A DNA stretch of 64,000 nt from DASXRA01 sp036506155 (GTDB taxonomy: Bacteria > Actinomycetota > Actinomycetes > Mycobacteriales > Jatrophihabitantaceae): NCBI GenBank assembly GCA_036506155.1, contig DASXSF010000105.1, positions 62,001 through 126,000 of the forward strand, written 5' to 3'. The translations under genes were made by a program, and so were the position numbers. This document shows, piece by piece, positions 1-7,926 of the stretch. Numbering within the stretch: position 1 is the first letter of the stretch; every line of letters starts with the position of its first letter. The notes under the pieces were generated by a model. The model worked only from the letters and a program-made list of their open reading frames with translations, was not told where the DNA came from and ran no database searches.

Positions 1-1
1 G

Positions 2-109
2 TCGTCAGTCGTCGGGCTGGCGGCGTTCCTGCACCTGCCGGCCGCGGCGTTGTGGGGCGCGCTGGGCATGGGCGTGGTAGCTGTCCCGCTGGTGGCCAAG
101 TGCTTCTGA
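2..109 (+). CDS. C-terminal end of a membrane protein (partial; possibly CruF-type carotenoid hydratase)
   Basis: Only the last 35 residues are in the window, followed by TGA at 107-109. They are strongly hydrophobic (VVGLAAFLHLPAAAL and MGVVAVPLV) and look like one or two membrane helices ending in AKCF. The next gene, a family 2 glycosyltransferase, starts inside this gene (10-bp overlap), so they are co-translated. Because that gene and the following CrtI-type gene look like carotenoid tailoring enzymes, this may be the end of a CruF-like (DUF422) carotenoid 1,2-hydratase. That identity rests on context only. Confidence 0.4.
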   Translation, partial: SSVVGLAAFLHLPAAALWGALGMGVVAVPLVAKCF

Positions 110-1188
110 AGATCGGCCTGGCCGCGGCGCTTGCCGGGACGGGGCATGCCGCGCTCAATGCACGGCTGTTGCGCCGGGCAGTGCCAACGAGCGCGCTGCC
201 CGACGTGTCCGTGCTGCTGCCCGTGCGCGACGAGGCACGCAACATCACAGCCTGCCTGGATACCCTGCTCGCCCAGCAACCACGCGAACGCATCGAGATC
301 ATCGTCCTCGATGACGCGTCATCAGACGGCACAAGGGAAATGGCCCGAGCTACAGGGGTACGCGTCGTGCCGGGAACGGCGCCGCCGCCTGGATGGCTGG
401 GCAAGCCCCATGCGTGCCGTCAGCTCGCGGACCTCGCCCGGCCGAGCAGCACGGTCCTGGTGTTCGTGGACGCGGACGTTCGTCTCGAACCGCATGCGGT
501 GAGCAGCGCCGTCGCCGTGCTGGAGCGGTACGGCCTCGATTTCGTGTCGCCCTACCCGAGGCAGCTTGCCGGCTCGCCGGCCGAGCGGCTCGTCCAGCCG
601 CTGCTGTCGTGGTCGTGGCTGACGTTCCTGCCCCTGCGGATCGCTGAGCAGTCGGCCCGACCGTCCCTGGCCGTGGCTAACGGGCAGTTCCTCGTGGTCC
701 GCCGGGACGCCTACCGGCGGGCGGGCGGCCACGTGCCCGACGCCGTCCTCGACGACATCGCGCTGGCCCGAGCGCTGCGGCGAGCCGGGGCGCGGGGCGG
801 CATCGTGGACGGCACTGCGCTCGCCAGCTGCCGGATGTACGACGGCTGGGCGGCGCTGCAGGACGGGTACGGCAAGTCGCTGTGGGCGGCGTTCGGGTCA
901 CCGGGCGGTGCGCTCGGCGTGCTCGCCGGGCTTGGCGTCGCCTACTTGATCCCGGCCGTGGCGGCGTTGCGCGGGTCGAGGGCGGGACTGCTCGGCTACG
1001 CGGCGGGCGTCGTGGGCCGGGTGATCTCCGCGCGGCGCACCGGTGGTCGCGCCTGGCCGGACGCGCTGGCCCACCCCGTATCGGTGGCGGCGTTTGGCTG
1101 GCTCGTCGTCAGGTCGCTGGCCCGGCACCGGCGCGGCAGGCTCACCTGGAAAGGGCGGGATGTGCACGCGCCGGCCCAAGGCGGCTAA
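100..1188 (+). CDS. Family 2 glycosyltransferase, probable carotenoid glycosyltransferase (CruC/CrtQ-like)
   Basis: Predicted to transfer a sugar from a nucleotide donor to a lipid acceptor at the membrane. The GT-A fold begins with VSVLLPVRDEARNI, continues with EIIVLDDASSDGT, and has the metal-binding DxD as VFVDADV. LDDIALARALRRAG resembles the acceptor-site ED-type motif. Hydrophobic stretches near both ends (IGLAAALAG; GVLAGLGVAYLIPAVAAL) suggest membrane anchoring, as in CruC, CrtQ and HpnB-like enzymes. The GTG at 100 was chosen because it overlaps the upstream stop and starts the first conserved hydrophobic segment; an in-frame GTG further upstream at 52 would lie inside the preceding gene. 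Followed 14 bp later by a CrtI-family gene. Sugar and acceptor are inferred from that neighbour. Confidence 0.72.
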   Translation: MLLKIGLAAALAGTGHAALNARLLRRAVPTSALPDVSVLLPVRDEARNITACLDTLLAQQPRERIEIIVLDDASSDGTREMARATGVRVVPGTAPPPGWLGKPHACRQLADLARPSSTVLVFVDADVRLEPHAVSSAVAVLERYGLDFVSPYPRQLAGSPAERLVQPLLSWSWLTFLPLRIAEQSARPSLAVANGQFLVVRRDAYRRAGGHVPDAVLDDIALARALRRAGARGGIVDGTALASCRMYDGWAALQDGYGKSLWAAFGSPGGALGVLAGLGVAYLIPAVAALRGSRAGLLGYAAGVVGRVISARRTGGRAWPDALAHPVSVAAFGWLVVRSLARHRRGRLTWKGRDVHAPAQGG

Positions 1189-1202
1189 GGCACTATCACC
1201 AC

Positions 1203-2690
1203 ATGGCGCGTGTCGTGGTCGTCGGCGCCGGGGTCGGCGGGCTGTGTGCCGCCGCCCGGCTGGCCGCGCTTCGCCACGACGTCACGGTGCTCGAAGCCAG
1301 CGACCAGGTCGGCGGCAAGGCCGGCTTCTTCGAGCAGCGCACCGCGGCGGGTACGTTCCGCTTCGATACAGGTGCCTCGGTGCTCACCATGCCCGCGGTG
1401 TTTGCCGGGCTATTCGCCGAGACCGGCGACCCACTCGACTCGGTGCTCAAGCTGCGCGCCGTCGACCCGTATGTGCGCTACCGCTTCGCTGACGGCACCG
1501 TGGTCAGCACCACGCGCGATCTTGACGAGCAGGTGTCCCGCCTCGACCAGGTCCTCGCCGCGGGCACCGGTGCTGCGTGGGCGGCACTGGTGGCCCACGG
1601 GTCACGCATCTGGGATGCCGTCGAGGCCCCGGTGTTCGGCAGCGGTCTGACCTCAGGCGCCATCGCCCGGCGGCTGGCCCACGTCGGCGACATCGCCGCG
1701 GTCCGGCCCGGGCGCACCCTGCGCCAGGTCGGCAACCGCAACTTCGACGACCCGAGGGCGCGCATGCTCGTGGACAGGTACGCGACGTTCGCAGGGTCGG
1801 ACCCGCGCCGCGCGCCGGCGGCTCTGGCCGTGATCCCGTTTCTCGAGCACGCCTTCGGGGCGTGGTACGTCGAGGGTGGGCTGCATCAATTGGTCATCGC
1901 ACTGGCCGCCCGGGCCCGCGAACGGGGCGCTGTCATTCGTACCGACGCGCGGGTCAGCCGAATTGCGGCAACCGGCGGGCGGGTCAGCGAGGTATCCCTC
2001 GTCGACGGGGCGAGGCTGCCCGCCGACGTCGTCGTGGCCAACGCCGATGCGAGCACCGTCTACCGGCGGCTGCTGGACCCCAGCCGGCCGCGGCAGGCGC
2101 CGCGCGCAGACTCGCTCAGCGCGTTCGTGCTACTGCTCGGGGTCCGTGGGCGCACGCCCGGGCTGGCACATCACAACGTGCTGTTCGGCGAGGGTGACTA
2201 CGACGCCGAGTTCGACGCGGTGTTCGGCCGGCCCGGCCGGCCGGTTACCGATCCTGCCGTCTACATCAGTGCGCCCGACGATCGGGCGGTCTGCCCCGCG
2301 GGTCACGAGGCGTGGTTCGTGCTGGTCAATGCGCCGCGGCACGGCGTCGACGGCAGCCGAGGCGCCCTCGACTGGGACAGTGCGGGGCTGGCGTCGGGCT
2401 ACGAGGGCCGGGTGCTCTCACTGCTTACCGCGCGGGGCTTGCCCGTGCGGGAGCGACTCGTGTTCAGCAAGGTGCTGACCCCGGCGGACCTGCAGCGGCG
2501 CACCAGCGCTCCCGGCGGCGCGATCTACGGCGCTGCGCTGCACGGCCTGCTCGGCAGTGTGCGCCGACCGGCTAACGCCGGGAAGGTGCGCGGCCTCTAC
2601 CTCGTCGGCGGCTCGACACAGCCCGGTGGAGGGCTGCCTCTGGTGGCACAGTCGGCCAAGATCGTCGCCAACCTCATAGGGCCCTCCTGA
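1203..2690 (+). CDS. CrtI-family FAD oxidoreductase, probable carotenoid 3,4-desaturase (CrtD-like)
   Basis: A 495-residue flavoprotein of the phytoene desaturase/amine oxidase superfamily. The N-terminal Rossmann motif is VVVVGAGVGGLCAAARLA, followed by the family signature around GGKAGFFEQ and FDTGASVLTMP. The C-terminal FAD-binding segment is LYLVGGSTQPGGGLPL. It is a second CrtI paralogue, distinct from the one at 6502-7926. Lying next to a glycosyltransferase, it is likelier to act on a hydroxylated end group (CrtD type) than on phytoene. The ATG at 1203 immediately precedes the FAD motif. Exact substrate is inferred; a CrtO/CruO-like ketolase or other desaturase is possible. Confidence 0.75.
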   Translation: MARVVVVGAGVGGLCAAARLAALRHDVTVLEASDQVGGKAGFFEQRTAAGTFRFDTGASVLTMPAVFAGLFAETGDPLDSVLKLRAVDPYVRYRFADGTVVSTTRDLDEQVSRLDQVLAAGTGAAWAALVAHGSRIWDAVEAPVFGSGLTSGAIARRLAHVGDIAAVRPGRTLRQVGNRNFDDPRARMLVDRYATFAGSDPRRAPAALAVIPFLEHAFGAWYVEGGLHQLVIALAARARERGAVIRTDARVSRIAATGGRVSEVSLVDGARLPADVVVANADASTVYRRLLDPSRPRQAPRADSLSAFVLLLGVRGRTPGLAHHNVLFGEGDYDAEFDAVFGRPGRPVTDPAVYISAPDDRAVCPAGHEAWFVLVNAPRHGVDGSRGALDWDSAGLASGYEGRVLSLLTARGLPVRERLVFSKVLTPADLQRRTSAPGGAIYGAALHGLLGSVRRPANAGKVRGLYLVGGSTQPGGGLPLVAQSAKIVANLIGPS

Positions 2691-2768
2691 CCATGCCGGC
2701 CGGGCGGCTCTCTTCGCGCTGGCACTCGTCGCCCGGTGGCAGCTCTACAAGCCTTAGCACGTTTCCCT

Positions 2769-2787
2769 GCACTGTCTTAAACTGTGC
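2769..2787 (+). promoter_or_regulatory. -10 element with overlapping inverted repeat, toxin-antitoxin promoter
   Basis: TAAACT at 2778-2783 fits an actinobacterial -10 and ends 6 nt before the ATG at 2790, so the transcript is probably leaderless. An imperfect inverted repeat (GCACTGT/ACTGTGC, 6 of 7 paired) spans the element, the usual place for an autorepressor site in toxin-antitoxin operons. Confidence 0.5.
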
Positions 2788-2789
2788 GC

Positions 2790-3374
2790 ATGAGCTCCTC
2801 AGTTGCCGCGTTGCTCGATGAGTTCGGGGTCCCCGGCGGTGAGTCCGAGTTCGTGACCGCCCTGCGGGCCGCGCTCGAACGCGAGCCGCGCCCCGGCGCG
2901 AGCACGCTCACCGACGCCGCGGCCGCGGTGCTCGCCGAGCACAGCGGCATCGACCCGGCGGCGGCCGTCCGGCACTCCGAATCCCAGCGCGCGGCCGTCG
3001 CAGCAGCCCGGATCGAGTTCGATCTGCTGCGCCACTCGTATACGACGCGCGACATCGCGGCGAAGTGGGGCGTGGACGACTCGCGGGTGCGACACCGGGT
3101 ACGCAACCGAGCGCTCTACGGCATGCGTGTCGGCCGCTCGCTGCGGATGCCTACGTGGCAGTTCGACGACGACCTGCGCCCGATCCCCGGGCTCGCCGCC
3201 GTGCTCGCCGCACTGCCCAGGGGTATGCATCCCCGCGAGGTGGAGGGTTTCATGACCACGCCGCAGGACGATCTGCGCGTGCGCGGGGCCGAGCGCAGTC
3301 CCCGCGACTGGTTGCTGACCGGCGGTAGTCCCAAGCCGGTCGCAGCGCACGCAGCCGACCTCGACCGGTGGTAA
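2790..3374 (+). CDS. Antitoxin of a RES-type toxin-antitoxin system (Xre/MbcA/ParS-like)
   Basis: A 194-residue DNA-binding antitoxin expected to neutralise the RES toxin encoded just downstream and repress the operon. The middle region (YTTRDIAAKWGVDDSRVRHR) looks like a helix-turn-helix. The C-terminal part (PGLAAVLAALPRGMHP, then SPRDWLLTGG) matches the toxin-binding domain of this antitoxin class. An alternative GTG lies two codons upstream at 2784, but the -10 spacing favours the ATG at 2790. It ends 34 bp before the toxin start. Confidence 0.75.
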   Translation: MSSSVAALLDEFGVPGGESEFVTALRAALEREPRPGASTLTDAAAAVLAEHSGIDPAAAVRHSESQRAAVAAARIEFDLLRHSYTTRDIAAKWGVDDSRVRHRVRNRALYGMRVGRSLRMPTWQFDDDLRPIPGLAAVLAALPRGMHPREVEGFMTTPQDDLRVRGAERSPRDWLLTGGSPKPVAAHAADLDRW

Positions 3375-3408
3375 AGCTCCCCTCCCGCCGGCGCCCGAGG
3401 CGCTGACG

Positions 3409-3987
3409 TTGGAGGAGGGCGATCTCGCAGCAGTGGCCCGGCACACCGTGCTGTGGCGCCTGCACCGGACGGCCGGCGAGAACGTCATCGCGTGGAACGC
3501 GCTGCGCTTCTGGGGGCCGTCGCACGCCCGGTTCGACCCGCAGCAGCCGCCTCCCGGGCCGTCCGATCGCGGCGTCTCCTACGCGGCGCTCGACATCACG
3601 ACCTGCCTGGCCGAGGTGTTCCAGGACCGGCGCGCCGTCGATACCATCCGCGGCGCCCCGTATCTCACCGCATGGCGGCCCGGCCGCACCCTGCACCTGC
3701 TTGATCTCACCGGCACCTGGCCGATCCGCAACGGCGCGTCGCACCTGATCGACACCGGCCCCCACGACTTGTGCCGGGCCTGGGCGCGGGCAATCGACAG
3801 CCGCTGGGCGGACCTCGACGGACTGTGGCACGTCTCGGCGATGACCGGCGAGCCCGAGATCGCGCTGTTCACCGCAGCCGCAGACACGTTCCCGCCCCGG
3901 CCGCTGTTCAGCCGGCCGCTGTCCGACCCGGGAACCCGTGGCTGGGTCGCCGCCGCGGCCGAGCAGATCGGCTACGACCTGATCTGA
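3409..3987 (+). CDS. RES-domain toxin (NAD-targeting type II toxin)
   Basis: A 192-residue RES protein. The family's Arg-Glu-Ser residues are plausibly the Arg in LRFWGPSHARF, the Glu in TTCLAEVFQD and a later Ser. Characterised members (MbcT, Res) deplete NAD+ by hydrolysis or phosphorolysis. No ATG or GTG is available after the in-frame stop at 3316-3318. TTG at 3409, preceded by a GAGG, is therefore the most plausible start, and a weak start suits a toxin. Its 3' end overlaps the convergent CDP-alcohol phosphatidyltransferase gene by 16 bp. Confidence 0.8.
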   Translation: MEEGDLAAVARHTVLWRLHRTAGENVIAWNALRFWGPSHARFDPQQPPPGPSDRGVSYAALDITTCLAEVFQDRRAVDTIRGAPYLTAWRPGRTLHLLDLTGTWPIRNGASHLIDTGPHDLCRAWARAIDSRWADLDGLWHVSAMTGEPEIALFTAAADTFPPRPLFSRPLSDPGTRGWVAAAAEQIGYDLI

Positions 3988-4568
3988 ACGAGCGCAACGA
4001 GCGTGGCCGCCACCCAGACAGCGGCGCACACCGTCGGCGGCCAGCTCGCGTCGCTGACCGCAGCACTGAGGCAAGCCAGGGCCGTGCAGGTCACCCGGGT
4101 CGGCCGCTCGGCCACGGTGATCAGCGGGCGCCGCCGGGCGAACTCCAGCCCGATGGAGAGCGCGGCCGCGAGCAGGGCCAGCCACAGCGGCGCGCCGGCC
4201 TGCCATATCACCAGCGCGAACGCCGTGTCGGCGATTCGGTCCGCGATCGTGTCAGCGACGGCGCCGGCGCGGGTGGCCCGGCCCTGGAGCAAGGCGACCG
4301 CACCGTCGAGCCCGTCGCACAGCGCCGCCGCCAGCACGAGCGCCAACGCCACGAGTGGCACCCGGGCAGCGAAGAGAAGTGCATCGACGGCGAGTACAAC
4401 GCCCGCCAGCGTGATCGCCGCCGGCGGCACGCGGGCGGCGACGAGCGGCCGGGCCAGCGTCCACATCAGGGCCAGCCAGTGGCGCACGATCGCAGACGGC
4501 CGCAGTCCGCGGTGCACCGCGGACCAGGCCTGGATCAGGTCGTCGCCGTGATTCGCAGGTTGGCCCAT
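3972..4568 (-). CDS. CDP-alcohol phosphatidyltransferase family membrane protein
   Basis: A 198-residue membrane protein that should transfer a phosphoalcohol from a CDP-linked donor, as in phospholipid head-group synthesis. The family motif is recognisable as CDGLDGAVALLQGRATRAG followed by VADTIADRIAD, keeping the metal-binding aspartates; the usual AR after DG is replaced by a hydrophobic pair. Several hydrophobic helices surround it. The ATG at 4568 overlaps the end of metF by 34 bp; a GTG about 20 nt downstream of the metF stop is an alternative start. It is co-transcribed with metF. Acceptor not predictable. Confidence 0.75.
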   Translation of the reverse strand: MGQPANHGDDLIQAWSAVHRGLRPSAIVRHWLALMWTLARPLVAARVPPAAITLAGVVLAVDALLFAARVPLVALALVLAAALCDGLDGAVALLQGRATRAGAVADTIADRIADTAFALVIWQAGAPLWLALLAAALSIGLEFARRRPLITVAERPTRVTCTALACLSAAVSDASWPPTVCAAVWVAATLVALVQIRS

Positions 4569-5419
4569 ACCTCGCGGGTGGCCTTGGAGCGGTTGAACGT
4601 GATGAAGTGGATTCCAGGCACGCCTTCATCGAGCAGCCGTTGCGCCAGCCCCGAGCACTCCTCGATGCCCAGCGCGCGCACCGCCTTCGGATCGTCCGCC
4701 AACGCCGCGAACTTGGCCGCCAGCGCCGGCGGAAACGGCGCGCCGGAAAGCTGCTCGGAGCGCTCGATCGTGCGCATCGTCGTGACGGGCATGATCCCGG
4801 CAATGATCGGCACCTGGCCGCCGGCAGCGGCCACCCGGTCACGCAGCCGCAGATACTCGTCCGCATCGAAGAACATCTGCGTCACCGCGTAGTCGGCACC
4901 GGCCCGGCATTTCCGCACGAACCGCGCGGTGTCCTCTTCGATGGTGGCCGAGCGGGGATGCTTGTACGGGAAGGCGGCGACGCCAACGCTGAAGTCACCG
5001 TGCGCACGCAGCAGTTCGACCAGTTCGCAGGCGTAACTCAGTCCCTCGGGGTGCTTGATCCACTCCCCCATCGGATCGCCCGGCGGGTCGCCGCGAATGG
5101 CCAGCATGTTCACCACGCCGACATCGGCGAAGCGCCCGATGATCGCCCGCAGCTCGGCCACGGAGTGATTGACCGCGGTCAGGTGCGCCACCGGCAGCAA
5201 TGTCGTGTCGGACGCGATCTGCTCGACGATCTCGATGGTGTGGTCGCGGGTGCTGCCGCCGGCGCCGTAGGTAACCGACACGAACGACGGATGCAGCGGC
5301 TCGAGTTCGCGGATGGTCTGCCACAGCAGCCGGTCGTCCTCGGGCGTCTTCGGCGGAAAGAACTCGAAGGAGAACGTGCGCTGCCCGGAGGCCAGGACGT
5401 CGCGTACCGTGCGTGGCAT
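4535..5419 (-). CDS. metF: Methylenetetrahydrofolate reductase
   Basis: A 294-residue FAD-dependent reductase of 5,10-methylenetetrahydrofolate to 5-methyltetrahydrofolate, which supplies the methyl group for methionine. Typical opening FSFEFFPPKTPEDD, then FVSVTYGAGGSTRDHT and GDPPGD, with PYKHPRSATIEEDTARF and VTQMFFDADEYLRLRD later. Length matches bacterial MetF. It is divergent from crtE with only 24 bp between start codons. TACGCT lies 7 nt before the ATG, so the mRNA is probably leaderless. It occupies the position of Rv2172c next to idsA2 in M. tuberculosis. Confidence 0.93.
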   Translation of the reverse strand: MPRTVRDVLASGQRTFSFEFFPPKTPEDDRLLWQTIRELEPLHPSFVSVTYGAGGSTRDHTIEIVEQIASDTTLLPVAHLTAVNHSVAELRAIIGRFADVGVVNMLAIRGDPPGDPMGEWIKHPEGLSYACELVELLRAHGDFSVGVAAFPYKHPRSATIEEDTARFVRKCRAGADYAVTQMFFDADEYLRLRDRVAAAGGQVPIIAGIMPVTTMRTIERSEQLSGAPFPPALAAKFAALADDPKAVRALGIEECSGLAQRLLDEGVPGIHFITFNRSKATREVWANLRITATT

Positions 5420-5426
5420 GCGGATC

Positions 5427-5436
5427 AGCGTAATGT
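5427..5436. promoter_or_regulatory. Overlapping divergent -10 elements for metF and crtE
   Basis: On the plus strand TAATGT (5431-5436) lies 7 nt before the crtE GTG at 5444. On the minus strand TACGCT (5432-5427) lies 7 nt before the metF ATG at 5419. Both fit TANNNT and both predict leaderless transcripts. The two elements share bases 5431-5432, so the two polymerase complexes should exclude each other. Confidence 0.6.
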
Positions 5437-5443
5437 CCGCGCT

Positions 5444-6505
5444 GTGATCGACCTCGGCAGCGTTGTCACGCGGGTCGACGCGGAACTGGGCACCTTCTTC
5501 GACGCGCGCGCCGCCCGGCTGTCAGACCTCGGCCACGATCTGAACGCGCTTGCCGAGATCGCGCGCAGCTTCGTGCTGGACGGCGGCAAGCGGTTGCGCC
5601 CCATGTTCGCCTATTGCGGCTGGCGCTCCGTGCGGAACCCGTCCGGTGACGCGCCGATGATCACGGCGGCGGCCAGCCTAGAACTGTTGCACGGGTGCGC
5701 GCTCATCCACGACGACGTGATGGACGGATCGGGCACCCGCCGGGGTCGCCCCTCGGTGCATGCCGCGTTCACCGCGATGCACGCCCGCGGCGCGTTCACC
5801 GGCGACGCGCGCGTATTCGGGACTGCGGCAGCGATCGTCGTCGGTGACCTGCTGCTGTCCTGGGCGGATGCGATGTTCGCCGCCGCCGGCTTCACTTCCG
5901 CCGAGGGCCGCAGGGCGCGCGCCGTCTATGACGACATGCGTCAGCAGGTCATGGCCGGTCAGTACCTCGACATGCTCGTCCAGGCCCGCGGCGACTTCTC
6001 GATCGAGGACGCGCAGCGCGTCGCGGAGTACAAGACGAGCAAGTACACAGTCGAGGGACCGTTGCAGTTCGGCGCGGCCGCCGCCGGCGCAGCACCTGAG
6101 GTGGTCGCGGCGCTTCGCGGCTACGGCCTGCCGCTAGGTGAGGCATTCCAGCTGCGCGACGACGTGCTCGGCGTGTTCGGCGATCCGGGACGCACCGGCA
6201 AGCCGATCGGCGACGACCTGCGTGAGGGCAAGCGCACCATGCTGGTGGCACTGGCGATGGACGCCGCCGACCCGGATCAGGCTGAGCTGCTGCGTGCGGG
6301 CCTCGGCAATCGTGACCTCGACGAGGCGGGCGCGGCGGCGCTGTGCGACGTGATCGTCGCGACGGGCGCACTGGATCGCGTCGAGGCCCGCATCGGCGAG
6401 CGAACCGCGCGGGCGCGTGCGGCGCTCGACACGCCGGCAATCTCCGACGACACCCGCAACGTGCTCGACGGGCTCGCCGTGCTCGCCACCGAGCGGCACA
6501 CGTGA
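5444..6505 (+). CDS. crtE: Geranylgeranyl diphosphate synthase (polyprenyl synthetase, IdsA2-like)
   Basis: A 353-residue trans-prenyltransferase that condenses isopentenyl diphosphate with allylic primers, here probably making the C20 precursor for phytoene. The first Asp-rich motif is LIHDDVMDGSGTRRG, preceded by FVLDGGKRLRP; the second is FQLRDDVLGVFGDPG with GKPIGDDLREGKRT. GTG at 5444 is chosen from the -10 spacing and because an upstream extension would run into metF. Its stop overlaps the crtI start (GTGA), so crtE-crtI-crtB form one operon. By position it corresponds to idsA2 (Rv2173), here tied to carotenoid synthesis. Confidence 0.9.
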   Translation: MIDLGSVVTRVDAELGTFFDARAARLSDLGHDLNALAEIARSFVLDGGKRLRPMFAYCGWRSVRNPSGDAPMITAAASLELLHGCALIHDDVMDGSGTRRGRPSVHAAFTAMHARGAFTGDARVFGTAAAIVVGDLLLSWADAMFAAAGFTSAEGRRARAVYDDMRQQVMAGQYLDMLVQARGDFSIEDAQRVAEYKTSKYTVEGPLQFGAAAAGAAPEVVAALRGYGLPLGEAFQLRDDVLGVFGDPGRTGKPIGDDLREGKRTMLVALAMDAADPDQAELLRAGLGNRDLDEAGAAALCDVIVATGALDRVEARIGERTARARAALDTPAISDDTRNVLDGLAVLATERHT

Positions 6506-7926
6506 GGACCGTTCCGGGACGTACGGATCGTGTCGTCGTCGTCGGGGCGGGCCTCGGCGGGCTCGCGGCGGCGCTGCACCTCGCCGGAGCCGGTCGCCAG
6601 GTAACCGTACTGGAGCGTACGGACGCCCCGGGCGGGCACGCCGGCCTACTGCGCGATCACGGGTACACGTTCGACACGGGACCGACCGTGCTCACCGCGC
6701 CGTGGCTGCTCGCCGAGACGCTTGCCGCCGTCGGCGAGGAGATGACACTCGACCTGCGCCGGCTCGACCCGGCCTACCGCGCCCGGTTCGCCGACGGATC
6801 GATGCTGGACGTGCACGCCGACCTCGACGCAATGGCAGGCGAGGTCGCGGCCGTCTGCGGGCCGCGCGAGGCCGACGGATATCGGCGCCTCGTCGCCTGG
6901 CTGCGCGAGCTTTACGCCGTCGAGATGCCGCACTTCATCGCCCGGAACCTGGACTCGCCACTCGCTCTGTTCGGCCGGCCGTTGCTGCGACTGATCGCCC
7001 TCGGCGGCTTCCGTCGGCTGGCCCCGAAGGTCGCCTCGTTCGTGCACGACGACCGGCTGCGGCGGCTGTTCACGTTCCAGTCGATGTACGCCGGGCTGGC
7101 ACCAGCCCAGGCGCTCGCCCTGTACGGAGTGATCGCCTACCTGGACGCCGTGGCCGGCGTCTACTTCCCGATCGGCGGCGTGCACGCGGTGCCTCAGGCG
7201 CTGGCCGCCGCGGCCGGTCGGCACGGCGTGACCATACGCTACGGTATTGCGGCGGAGCGTCTCGAGATCCGCAACGGCCGGGCGGCAGCCGTGGTGACGA
7301 AGGGCGGGGAGTGCATCCCTGCCGACGTTGTCGTCGACAATCGCCCGCCGTATCGGCTGCGGGCACGCTACGCGCCGTCCTGCGTCGTGCTGCTCGCCGG
7401 CGTACGGTCGAACACCGCGGACGCCCACCACACAATCTCCTTCGGAGCCGCCTGGCGATCGACGTTCGACGAGATCATCCGGCGCGGACGGCTGATGAGC
7501 GACCCGTCGTTCCTGCGGACCACGCCCACGGTGACCGACCCGGCCCTCGCACCGGCCGGCGCCCACGCACACTACGTGCTGTTTCCCGCGCCGAACCTGG
7601 CGCACCCCGTGCCGATCGACTGGGAAACGGCGGCAGCGCCCTACGCCGAGCGCATGCTCGAGGCGGTCGGTCTCGATCCCGACGTGCTGCACGTGACGAC
7701 ACCCGCGGACTGGGCCGCTCGGGGCTACCCCGCCGGAACACCGTTCGGCGCTGCACACACCGTGGCGCAGACCGGTCCGTTCCGGCTGCCGACGCTCGAT
7801 CGCCGCGTCGAGAACCTCGTGCGGTGCGGCGCGAACGCGCAGCCCGGCGTCGGCGTGCCGATGGCACTGGTGTCGGGACGGCTGGCCGGTGCGCGGGTTA
7901 CCGGGACTGTCACGATGGCGGCATGA
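6502..7926 (+). CDS. crtI: Phytoene desaturase
   Basis: A 474-residue FAD-dependent carotenoid desaturase converting phytoene toward lycopene. Begins with VVVVGAGLGGLAAALHL, then VLERTDAPGGHAG and YTFDTGPTVLTAP, the CrtI signature. The C-terminal FAD segment is VRCGANAQPGVGVPMALVSG; the usual acidic and Gly-rich pattern is preserved, although NAQPGVG replaces the common HPGGG. GTG at 6502 overlaps the crtE stop by 4 bp, and crtB starts at its own stop (ATGA). Number of desaturation steps cannot be told from sequence. Confidence 0.9.
   Translation: MRTVPGRTDRVVVVGAGLGGLAAALHLAGAGRQVTVLERTDAPGGHAGLLRDHGYTFDTGPTVLTAPWLLAETLAAVGEEMTLDLRRLDPAYRARFADGSMLDVHADLDAMAGEVAAVCGPREADGYRRLVAWLRELYAVEMPHFIARNLDSPLALFGRPLLRLIALGGFRRLAPKVASFVHDDRLRRLFTFQSMYAGLAPAQALALYGVIAYLDAVAGVYFPIGGVHAVPQALAAAAGRHGVTIRYGIAAERLEIRNGRAAAVVTKGGECIPADVVVDNRPPYRLRARYAPSCVVLLAGVRSNTADAHHTISFGAAWRSTFDEIIRRGRLMSDPSFLRTTPTVTDPALAPAGAHAHYVLFPAPNLAHPVPIDWETAAAPYAERMLEAVGLDPDVLHVTTPADWAARGYPAGTPFGAAHTVAQTGPFRLPTLDRRVENLVRCGANAQPGVGVPMALVSGRLAGARVTGTVTMAA

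Noticed and set aside
3771..4892. 373-codon plus-strand open frame over the RES gene end, CDP-alcohol transferase and metF
   Set aside because: Shadow frame; the genes it opposes have strong family motifs.
4607..5443. Upstream extension of crtE to a 632-residue protein
   Set aside because: The extension is antisense to metF; the GTG at 5444 fits the conserved start and the -10.
6417..7922. Long open frame in front of crtB that would make a protein of over 800 residues
   Set aside because: The extra 500 residues are Arg-rich, lie in another frame of crtI, and crtB has a clean ATGA start at 7923.
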